DNA of 64,000 nt, from assembly GCA_025267735.1 (NCBI GenBank), contig CM046307.1:56849395-56913394 (forward strand), read 5' to 3'. How positions within the stretch are numbered: position 1 is the stretch's first letter; every line of letters begins with the position of its first letter. This document shows positions 40,901 through 52,900 of the stretch, in pieces. Under the pieces are notes generated by a model. That model saw only the letters and a list, made by a program, of their open reading frames with translations. It was not told where the DNA came from and searched no databases. Made by a program: the position numbers and the translations under genes. The stretch comes from Mactra quadrangularis. Taxonomy: Eukaryota; Mollusca; Bivalvia; Venerida; Mactridae.

Positions 40901-43900
40901 TACAACTGATTCTTAATCATGTAGGTCAGTAACTGATGTCAATCACTGACAGAAGTATGTGTTTAGTAACTGGTTAACAGCTGAATTCAGAGATTTAGCA
41001 TTTCCAGGAAAGGTGAATACCAGTAGGTTGACTGACTGCCATATGACCTATACAATGTGTTGCTACAGTTTTAAAACCCAACCAAAAAATAATCATCAGT
41101 TATATAATATTTGATTGCCCTATTTAGAATACAATGCTAACAAAATTTACACACATGCTTCATTTGTTTTTTTTCAACTGTCAAATAATTACACAGTGAC
41201 TTACTGTGCTGAAATGTTTGTCATCTAACAATCATGATATTTCCATGGCATGTGTTAGGTCAGGTAGATTACAAATGAATAGTTTATTTACCTGTTTAAA
41301 TTATGCATGCTTGCTGAGTTGAATTTCGCTACCTCAGGGTTTACTCACCATGGGAAGTTGAGTCATACCTTTACCACAGAAGAGCGTTTAAGGGAAATAA
41401 TTTGACAAGGGAGGTAACTACAGTTATTGGAAAGGACTACATAAGAGAATGTATTCAGTCTTGAAGTAATTCAAATGAAAAAATCTTGTTAAAGTAGTCA
41501 TCTAACAGTGATGTATAGTGCGTAAATATTGACCCTGACCTGACCTTTCACATTTGCATCTAATAATTATCTACACGTATTCCGACGAAAGTCAATTACA
41601 CTTCGACAGGGACGTAAAATTATAGAAGTATGTTTGTGTGTTAAGTTTTAGCTCATAATCCTCACGGTCACTGTGTAATCGAGCATTAATACTACATTCG
41701 TATTCAATGTAATGAATATTCTTGCATAAAGGTCAGGTCGGGGTCAATATGTATGCACTATATTTGGATTAGTTTTGCACCGACATACTTGTATTGTTGT
41801 TTATCATTACAGTTTACCAAGGGAGAAAGTTCTAGAAAATGTACATAGTATAATGGGATGTATGCGTGGATTAGAATACAATGATAAAGCATATTCTTTA
41901 TCTAAATTGATTGATTTTACGTAAGTTTTTTTACCCACATTTACTGACTGATGTGTTTGTACTATATATTCATACATTTTTTAAATTTATACATTTTCGG
42001 GGTTTAACATTCACTTTTAAAGTAGATTGCCTTGTTGGACAACCAGTAGCCTGTTCAGTTACCCTAAACGTTCCAAAACGTTCTGTAACGATACATTCGG
42101 AACTCCTCGGCCATTCGCTGCAAATAATCTAATCTATAAACAAATATACGATCGTTAAGGCAATGAGTGATGTTTCAAAATTATGAACTAAAAACGAAAC
42201 ATCAATCATTGCCTAAACGATTGTATATTTGTTTACTTCAACACCGGTAGTTTCAAAATAGTGTGTAAATATGTCCGAGATTATTCGCAGCGAATGGCCG
42301 AGGAGTTCCAAATGTATCTTTACGGAAGGTTTTGGAACATTTAGGGTAATTGAACAGGCTACTGCTATATACTTAACTTGCCTGAACTTAATGTTTACCA
42401 GCTGTAACTAGTTTCCCAAACACAAATATTGATTATCAGGGGCAAAAGACCAACCTTTGATGTTGCCCCCCTCCCCTGTATTTTACTCCATTGTTTAGAA
42501 TTTGTGTTGGGTCTTCCTGTGGAAAGTATTTGACATTACAGCTCTTTGTTAGGGCTACAAATAAACATTTGACAAACCGCCTTTGCTGAAACTTCTAATT
42601 TGTGACCAAACATTTAAAAATGAAGGCTAATCTGGCAATCAAATTGAGATACCCAGTAAGATATGTTTATGTTTAAGCTTGTTAGTAAGCAGGTGAAATA
42701 AAATTCTAATTCCAGTTGTAGCAGTGCTGGGTCACTAGTTTTATCACTAGGCATAGGCAACAAAGTGTATATATGCAGCCAAGGTGGGGGCTATCTCTGG
42801 ACTATTTATTGAAAATTTAACAAAATAATGCAATATATAACATATACTGTATAGCAGTTTATTTTAACTGAGGTGTAATTATCACTATATTTGCAGAAAT
42901 TGATACCACAAATTCCAAACCCTTTGAACATACCTGTACCTGTATCAATACATAGTATACTTGTAATGATGCAATTTACATTTTGTTTTTACACGCCTCG
43001 ATAATTTTTTCGTCTTCCACCATTTTGGATACAATAGTCTCCGGAAGTAGAATTAGTCATAATCAAGGGACGTAAGTGATGATTTGTAACGGGAGATAAC
43101 CCAGTTATGGGAAAGGGCTATATCAAATGTATAAATACTAAAACCCCTTAATTTAAAACTCATTGAAAACCGCTAAATATTGACATCGGGAAGTTAAAAA
43201 AGCTTTACTGTAACCTATTTGGTATTATAATTATTACAGTACTGTAGGTGTAGAAAAAGAATGTATGGCTAGTTGTTGGCCTAATCCATGTAAAAATGGA
43301 GCTAAATGTATAGAAGAATGGAGTTCTCATCGTTGTGAATGTGTTAATCCATGGTCACAGTCTGGACATAACTGTGAAATAGGTTAGTGTTCTATTATAT
43401 GCTTATTAATCTCTGTTAGCATACATCATGCTGACCAATTTTATGGGATCCCTGGACATATGGGGTGGTCAAATTTAGATGACCTATCTGTCAATCAGTC
43501 AACGCATATCTTTAAACTAGATAAAACACTTTCAATGTAATCAGAATTATTTTTTATTAAAAATGAAATAATACAGTACGACCTCTCTTGAACAAAATCC
43601 ACTGGGAGTAACTAAAGTATGTCCCTGTCCAGAGGTTGTTGCTCTGCAGAGGTTAAACACAATTAAAATTGCGCCTAAGGGGGAAAAAAATCTGTTGTTG
43701 TGTTGAGGATTTGTTTTGTAGAGGGCTGCTCTGCAGAGGTTATACTGTATTTAGTAAGTAGAAAGAAAATAATATTATGAAATAATCGTGAAATAAAACA
43801 GCATTTTAAAATGTCACTTTGGGGTCTCCATACTATCATTATTCTACTATATTTCAGACATCAACACTGATGCCATCACATTACTTGGTAAACCAGAATC

Positions 43901-46900
43901 ACATCTTCACTTTGTTGAAACAGAGGGTGTAGTAGAGTTATTAGAATCAACAATAGTGTTCAACTTCCGTACATTTAAACAAAATTGTCTTTTACTCTAT
44001 ATACATGATCATTTCAATAACTTTATACAAGTGGAACTGTTTGAAGGGAAAACAGTCATGGCCAAGTTTAATAGGTTTACAACAATACTGACACAAGCTA
44101 AAACTGTGCAAGGTAAGTAAGTTATAAATTTATTAACATTTTGCTAGGATATGTATTTCAACTCACCCCCTCACTCAATGGAAATTAATTTTCACCTGAG
44201 TGAGTTAAATTAACATTTGATGAGAGAGTTAAAAATAACTTTTGACATGCCCTGATGGCTAGTGCATTCAGAATGGTAAATTGTCCCAAACAAAGATACT
44301 CCATCTGTGAGTGGTTATGGCAATTTGAAGTTGATAATAAAGGAGGTTAAATGTATATTTGTGGTGAAGTTCAAATAGGGCTCCAAACTAATTTTGGCCC
44401 CTTAAATCCCCTTAAATTTTCTTTTTTATTGTATATGTAGAGTAAAGTTCCCTAATTCCTGTTTAGAAGTCATAGTTTCAAAACCATTATGGCACTCACA
44501 TAAACAACGTACTGGATGTTAAAATTACTTCATTATCTCCTCTTGAAAGGATTATTCTATGCAAAACATTTTTATTGGAAAAAATTTGGTCTACAACTAA
44601 TGAAATGGTCTAATATTAATCCTAGAAAGGCCAAAAATTTGCCTGATGTCAAACAACAAGTCCAACATAAAGATAGGAAAAAAGGACTGTTTGTCTGTTT
44701 TGCACAAATAAAACAAAAACTTAAATTAAATTTACATAATAATTAAATTTTGATGTACATATATTAAAAAATAGTTTTTTTTAATAATGTATTGTGGTAA
44801 AATTCCATGGTCCAAATTGAGATTCAAACTTGAAAACTGACAATCTACCATGTCACCAAAAACACTAGCTCCAAGACAGAGGAATACAAGTGCTGTATTA
44901 TATTTCAGCTTAGACATAAAAACTCAGTCTTGATGGTCCTGATTGAGAAACTTTACTGTATGATACTTGTAAATAAATTTGTAATTTGTATGTTCATTAA
45001 GGTTACCTATCTGATGGAGAATGGAATCAAGTTGTTATAGATAATGACGATGGTTATATTAAAGTTATAGTTAATATTGATGATGAGCCAGCTAGGAACT
45101 CTTATAGAAAACTAAGTCTTGAAACATACTCTCAAAAACCATTTGAAGGTATGTACACTTTATAATTTTATGTTTCAAAGAAGCAGCAATCAATTGGTTG
45201 TACAAGAGCCTAGTTCCCGATGCTAAGGGTTTGAACTCCACTTAAGGCACTACTAATAACCTTGAGCAAGAAATTTACCTAAAGTTGTTTCACTCTAACC
45301 AGGTGTAAATGAGTGCTGTGAGGGATCACCTGTCTGAGGGAGATTTTAATGATCAGGGGTTATTACACACAATAGGAAACTTGGCAGAACATAATATGAA
45401 AGCTTTTTTTTACGTTTACTGTCCACCATTTAAATTTTAAGCAGCCGCTTAGTGGTTAGCATGTCTGACTTCTAATCCGGAGATCGCGGGTTCAAGCCCG
45501 GTCGCGGTAGGTTATACCCTATACATGAGTTGTCGGCCTCGTGGTAGGGTAAGTTAGTACTAGTGATAGAAAAGTGTCTAGGAAACCTATGGTAGGAAGA
45601 GCTGGCCATCGTATATATTTGGGGTGTAACAATACGGTAAAAACCGTATTGCAATATATTGCAATATGCAGAACCCGTATTGCAATATATTGCAGTACGT
45701 ACCGGTTTTTCCCTTATACATGCAAAGCATTAATTAATGCATGTACCTCGTCCTCATTGGATCAGCATAGCACGCATATAGGAATTTTCAAATGATCTCT
45801 TATCCAAATGTTTGAATTACAAATGTAAAATGGTCTATATGATAGAAAAATTCGTGGTTTGAAACAGACTCTTGAAGATATTTTTCTTTCAATTGACTAA
45901 ATGTTTAACCTTTAAAAGCACAGTAAGAGTATTTCAAGTATTCAATTTTATTTGAACATTTGTTTAAACATTTAACTATCAAATTCTGATAAAAACAAGC
46001 AGTATGACACTTAACTACAAAAACCGGTTCAAGGAAAAACGAACCGGTTAAAAACCGTTAGAACTCGTATTGCAATATTAACTGGTATATCGGTTAACCG
46101 TTACACCCCTAGTATATATGACCTTAATATGTATTTAATATGATGTTAAAAAAAAAAAGTTAAGCACATTAATAACAATGATAATAATACATGTATTAAT
46201 GATGATGATGATGATAATGATGATGGTGGTGGTGATTATGATAATGATGATGATAATAATGATAATGATAATAATAATGAAAATAATCATAATAATAATG
46301 ATAATAATAATTATCACTATAATTCAGATTAATACAAATGATAAGTATTATCTGAAGGATGTTATTTATTTGTTGTGATATTTTGTTTATTTAAGACGAG
46401 GAACTTGTTACACCTGCCAGACCATCTGTACAACCAGAACCTGGTGTTCATGTTTATGTAGGTGGGGTACCACAAAGTATGTCTTCATATCCAACTTTAT
46501 ATGGTTGTATAAGAGGACTTAAGATTGGAAGGAAAGTATTTCAACTACAAGAAACTGCTAAAAATATTCCAAGTAAGTTGTATTTGTATCATATTACAGT
46601 GCTTTCCAAAATTTTTTGGCAGAATAATGTTTTTGGGTGTCTGTAAAATAATCTTATTATTTGAGTTGACACTCTTCAAAATGAACTTGGGATAAACTTA
46701 TTTCCACATAACCCCCCAAAAATTATCTAAGGAAATTCAAAATCGGCATTTGCTACTTTATTAACATTATCATAAATTAAACTATGTTACTAGAAAAATC
46801 TTTGATTATCACAGTGATACCATGTGACTATGACATTACAAATGCTATGGTTTAAAGAAGTAAAAATCCACCTTGACTCAGATTTTTTGCGCCATTTTGC

Positions 46901-49900
46901 ATGTTGACATTACGTCCCCTGTATTGTTTCATGGAAGAAAATCACATCTTAAAGTTGGATATTTCCTTGTTGCTTATTATGTATTAAATTTTAGGTGCAG
47001 TAAGTCTGTTGTTGTTTGAATGCTGACGCAAAATGATCGAAAGTTGCCTAAATATGAATTTTTGTTACACAAGGAAGTGTGCCCATATCATAATTTGGCA
47101 CACTTGCTCAATACTGGAATATTTTGCAACTTTAAGTTATATCAGCACACTCTCAGTGCAATTTTGTTTCTATTTATAGTAACAAATGCAATAAATAATA
47201 TTTATACTTTGTATGTACAATTGTAGATGTATCCCCAGCATGTATAGATGGTTGTGAATCTAAACCATGTAAGAATGGTGGATATTGTGAAGAACAATGG
47301 CAAGATAGTCAATTTACATGTGATTGTTCAGAGAGTGAATATGCTGGACCTACTTGTAATACAGGTTGGTGCCTCTATTTTTTTCTACAATTAGGCCACA
47401 ACAAGTTGATCATATGTTCTATGGATTCGGCTTTTACAAAAAATATTTTTATTTCCTTACTTGCTCATAAAAATTTGGTCAAGCTGCTATATAAATCAAC
47501 TGAGTTAAGATTTTTTAAATTTTGTTTTCTTTGCTCGCTCGCCCCATTTTTTCCCAGAAAATTCCATAGAACACATGATCACCTTGTTGTGGCCTTATTG
47601 TGGTATAGAGCTTATTTGGAAATTGAATTTATGTGTTTTTCCAGCTGAATATAGTTTGTTAGTACCTGTAGCATGTTCGATTACCCTAAATGTTCCAAAA
47701 CATTCCGTAATGATACATTTGGAACTCCTAACTCCAATGCCTAACTTATACTTTTTACTGTTGAAAAAAACACCCTAAGTGAGAAAATTGATATCTGGCT
47801 ACTCTCGGCTATTGTCTGAGTAACAGGTTAAGTTTATGCAGTAAAATGGTTTTTTGGGACCAGTAATGAGTGTCGGTGTCGGAAACATGAATTTCTATAG
47901 TAATGGATACAAATAATGTACAAAATGTTTCGTTCCCATAAAATATGTCCATATGATGAGAATGTCTTTGTAACGGATGTCTTGAGATCTGACTGTATTT
48001 ACTTTGTAAAGATTGCTGACATTCCCTATCACCATAAAAGTACCTGTAAGAAATGTTTCACCCTGATTATGGAAGGAATGAGGCACAAATTCCGTACATA
48101 GTTGCCTCGATTTATGCTGCCCATAGACTTTCTGTGCCCCCAAACAACAGGTCATTTTCCAAACCTAAATGGGAGGGAATATTTAGGAATGTTTTTGGCA
48201 TAATTATAATCATATTGTATTTACAGAATCAGCAGGATTGTTTGGTGGTAAATCAATCTTACAATATAAGTATACACCAGAGAAAGAGGCTGAGGAAACA
48301 AATACTGAACGTCTTGAACTTATCTTTAAAGTTAATAAAGGTGCAACGAAAAATATGATTTTAGCTTTTATATTTAGTGAAAGGTAAGGTTAAATATTTT
48401 TACTGATTACTGGTTCTTGTTTTATTCTGAGTTTGTTATGTTCCTCATTTTAATGTTTGGAACAACTAAAATGATATTTTATTAAAAATTTGATTTTTTA
48501 TACGCCCGTTTTGAAAAAACGGTCGTATTATGTTATGCTGTTGTCCGTCTGTCCGTCTGTCCGTCTGTCCGTCTGTCCGTCCGTCCGTCCGTCTGTCCGT
48601 CCGTGGACAATTGCTTGTCCGGATGATAACTCAAGAAAGGATGAACCTAGGTTCCTCAAATTTTATGTGTTGATAGCCCTTGGGTGGAGGAGGTTCCCTA
48701 TTGATTTTGAGACCCCAGGGTAAAAGGTCAAGGTCACTGGGACTTAAAATAGGTAAAACTTGTCCGGACAATATCTGAACCACCAATGTACCTAAGTTCA
48801 CCAAATTTAATGTAAGAGTAGCCCATGTGTCAAAGATGTTCCCTATCGGTTTTGGGGCCCCTGCGTCAAAGGTCAAGGTCACAGTGGCATCATATGGGAA
48901 AAAAACTTGTCCTGACAATAACTTAACAACCAATCTACCTAGGATCACCAAATTTTATGTGAGAGAAGCCCATGTGTCAAGGATGTTCCCAATCGGTTTT
49001 GGGGCCCCTGGGTCAAAGGTCAAGGTCACAGGGACATCAAATTGAAAAACCTTGTCCGGACCATAACTCAACAACGCCTGTACCTAGGTTCACCAAATTT
49101 TATGTAAGAGTAGCCCATGTGTCAAAGATGCGCCCTATAGGTTTATGGGGCCCCAGGTTCAAAGGTCAAGGTCACAGGGGCATTATATGGAAAAACTTTG
49201 TCCGGACAATAAATGAAACACCAATGTACCTAGGTTCACCAAATTTCATGTGAGAGTAGCCCATGTGTCAAGGATATGCACTATTGATTTTGGGGCCCCT
49301 GGGTCAAAGGTCAAGGTCACAGTGGCATCAAATTGAAAAACATTGTCCGGGTAATAACTCACTAATGACTGTACCTAGGTTCACCAAATTTCATGTGAGA
49401 GTAGCCCATGTGTCAAGGATGTACCTTATCAGTTTTGGGAAAACAGGGTTAAGTTTAAATCTTAAACCAGAAGATATCAAATTACCAAGCTGTGACTTCA
49501 AATGTTCTATCAATATGTTTATAAAGTCAAAACGGCAAACAATGAAACTTTTGTCCAGACAATAACTGAACCACCAATGTACCTAGGTTCATTAAAGTCT
49601 ATGTGAGGGTAGCCCTTGGGTAAAGGTAATGCCCTATTGGTTTTAGGGCTCCTGGGTCAAAGGTCAAGGTCACAGAGGCATCATATTGAAAAAACTTGTT
49701 TGGACAATAACTCATCAACTACTGTACCTAGGTTCACAAACTTTTATGTGAAGGTAGCCCTTGTGTCAAGGATGTTCCCAATAGGTTTTTGGGCCCCAGA
49801 CCCAAAGGTCAAGGTCACAGAGGGATCATATGGAAAAACCTTGTCCAGACAATAACTGAACAACCAATGTACCTAGGTTCACTAAATTTGGCGTGAAAGT

Positions 49901-52900
49901 AGCCCATGTGTCAAGGTTATGCCCTATTGGTTTTGGGGCACCTTGGTCAAAGGTCAAGGTCACAGGGGCATCATATTGAAAAACATTGTCTGGATAATTA
50001 CTCAACAATGATTGTACCAAAGTTCACCAAATTTCATGTGAGAGTAGCCCATGTGTCAAGGATGTACCTTATCAGTTTTGGGAAAACAGGGTTAAGTTTA
50101 AATCTTAAACCAGAAGATATCAAATTACCAAGCTGTGACTTCAAATGTTCTATCAATATGTTTATAAAGTCAAAACGGCAAACAATGAAACATTTGTCCA
50201 GACAATAACTGAACCACCAATGTACCTTGGTTCTCCAAATTTTATGTGAGGGTAGCCCTTGGGTAAAGGTTATGCCCTATTGGTTTTGGGGCTCCTGGGT
50301 CAAAGGTCAAGGTCACAGGGGCATCATATTGAAAATCCTTGTTTGGGCAATAACTCATCAACTACTGTACCTAGATTCACAAAATTTTATGTGAAGGTAG
50401 CCCTTTTGTCAAGGATGTTCCCAATAGGTTTTTGGGCCCCAGACCCAAAGGTCAAGGTCACGGAGGCATCATATGGAAAAACCTTGTCCAGACAATAACT
50501 GAACAACCAATGTACCTAGGTTCACTAAATTTTATATGAAAGTAGCCCATGTGTCAAGGTTATGCCCTATTGGTTTTGGGGCGCCTTTGTCAAAGGTCAA
50601 GGTCACAGGGGCATCACATTGAAAAACATTGTCTGGGTAATTACTCAACAATGACTGTACCTAAGTTCACCTAATTTCATGTGACAGTAGACCATGTGTC
50701 AAGGATGTGCCTTATCAGTTTTGGGGAAACAGGGTCAAGTATAAACCTTCAACCAGAAGATATCAAATTACCAAGCAGTGACTTCATATGTTCTATCAAT
50801 ATGTTTATAAAGTCAAAATGGCAAACAATGAAACTTTTGTCCAGGCAATAACTGAACCACCAATTTACCTAGGTTCATTAAAGTCTATGTGAGGGTAGCC
50901 CTTGTGTCAAGGATATGCCCTTTTGGTTTTGGGGCTCCTGGGTCAAAGGTCAAGGTCACAGAGGCATCATATTGAAAAACCTTGTTTGGACAATAACTCA
51001 ACAAGGACTGTACCTAGGTTCATAAAATTTTATGTGAATGTAGCCCTTGTGTTAAGGATGTTCCCAATAGGTTTTGGGGCCCCAGACCCAAAGGTCAAGG
51101 TCACAGAGGCATCATATGGAAAAACCTTGTCCAGACAATAACTGAACAACCAATGTACCTAGGTTCACTAAATTTTTTTAGGAGAGTAGCCCATGTGTCA
51201 TGGTTATGTCCTATTGGTTTTAGGGCCCCTGGGTCAAAGGTCAAGGTCACAGGGGCATCATATTGAAAAACATTGTATGTGTAGTAAATCAACAATGACT
51301 GCACTTAAGTTCACCAAATTTCATGTGAGAGTAGCCCATGTGTCAAGGATGTTCCCTATTGATTTTGCGGCCCCTGGGTCAAGTTTAAACCATCATCCAG
51401 AAGATATCAAATTACCAAGCAGAGACTTCAAATGTTCAATCAATATGTTAACAAAGTCAAAATGGCAGACCATGGAAATAATGCTATATTTAATAAGTAA
51501 AATGAATTTAGTTCACCAAATTTTATGTGAGGGTAGCGCATGTGTTAAGGATGTTCCCAATTGGTTTTGGGTCAAAACTGGGTCAAAGATCTAGGTCACA
51601 TGGGCATCATATGGACAATCCTTGTTCGGACAATAACTAAACAATGATTGTACCTAGGTTAACCAAATTTTATGTGGATCAGCCCATTTGTCAAGATGTA
51701 ATGTGTTGATAGCTCTTTGGTATTTGATGTTCTCTTTTGATTTGGAAACCCCAGGGACAAAAGTCAAGGTCACAGGGACTTAATTCATATTGAAACATTT
51801 TCCGGACAGTAACTCAATAATAATTGTACCTACATTGTAGGTTTTCCAAATCTTATTTAAGGGTAGCCTTAATGTCTAGCATATGCCCCTTTGGTTTTAG
51901 GTCCCTGTGTTAAAGGTTAAAGTCAAAAGAAAAATCATGAGGAAAAACCTTGTCCAACAACCAACTTTACCTAAGATCACCAAATTTTATGTATCAATAC
52001 TCTTTGGGTCAAGGGCGAGAACTTTTGGTTCTGAGGCCCCAGGGTCAAAGTCACTGGAAGTTTGTATGGGAAAACTTTGTGTCGGTGATAAATCAACCAT
52101 GGCTGTACCTAGGTTCTCAAAATCTTTGCTTTGGATAGCCCTCCTGTTAAGAATGGGACCTATTCTGAGATCCTGGGGTCATTGGTCAAGGTCACAGGGA
52201 CTTTATATGAGATAGAACACAGCATGGACTGCACACGGGCGTATAATGCCCCGCCCAGCGGAGCTCTTGTTTTATTATATTTACCATATATTCTCTGTTT
52301 AATGCCCCTCACCATAAAAAACATCTCTTATCCCATTTTCTGAAAATGTTATACCCCAGGGGCATTCAATAGAGAATTAACAGTATGGCTTAGTTAAAAT
52401 CCCCATTAACATTATGATATTTTGATTCATTATATGAGGCATATTTCGAAAAGCATAAGTAATAATGTATAATCTTTGAAATTTCAAAGGATTTTTTGGA
52501 ACAAAAAACTGAAGTTGTCCTTTGCTAAACTTGTAGATGTGGCAAATAGTATTTTGGCTTAAATATTATATCTTGATCTCATTGTCTTGAAAAGGAAAAA
52601 CTTAATTCCGTTAAAGATATGACCTGAGTTACAGTGCATGTGATTCAGGGTGTACCAACCATGTGACTTAATGCTACAGAACCAATGTTTTTTTTTATAA
52701 AATAAATTGCCTTAACTGAAATCCTGAAATAACTGTTAGTATTTTTTTTTGCAATTTCATGTCTCTTGAATGAGGCCAGTTTACTGGGAATGTTTGTTTG
52801 ATTTAAATGCAGTATGATGACTTTTTCATTGCCAGTTACATTGTTTTCCAAAACATTTATTATTTTGAAAGCGCAAAACATACATGACTATGAAATATAA

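Larger units (their letters stand above)
38864..43239 (+). other. Introns 14 to 17
   Basis: Introns 38864-39336, 39517-40516, 40746-41812, 41921-43239. They contain a SINE (40777-41090), a TA-MITE (41516-41760) and a fold-back element (42044-42364). A stretch at 40005-40200 with an open frame of 63 codons has no recognisable similarity. Confidence 0.7.
43383..48226 (+). other. Introns 18 to 22
   Basis: Introns 43383-43857, 44113-45001, 45149-46395, 46573-47226, 47365-48226. Contents: a short MITE 43570-43751; the interrupted SINE 45441-46158 and a microsatellite 46160-46320; a fold-back fragment at about 46800-46960; a fold-back fragment 47668-47735. Intron 19 shows nothing recognisable. Confidence 0.7.

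Noticed and set aside
46135..46378. Overlapping frames on both strands
   Set aside because: Translations of the ATG/ATA microsatellite next to the SINE tail.
48490..52343. Many frames of 60-133 codons with repeated MCQGYALLVLG-type text
   Set aside because: They recur at 643-base steps in the tandem array and are repeat translations, not a gene family.
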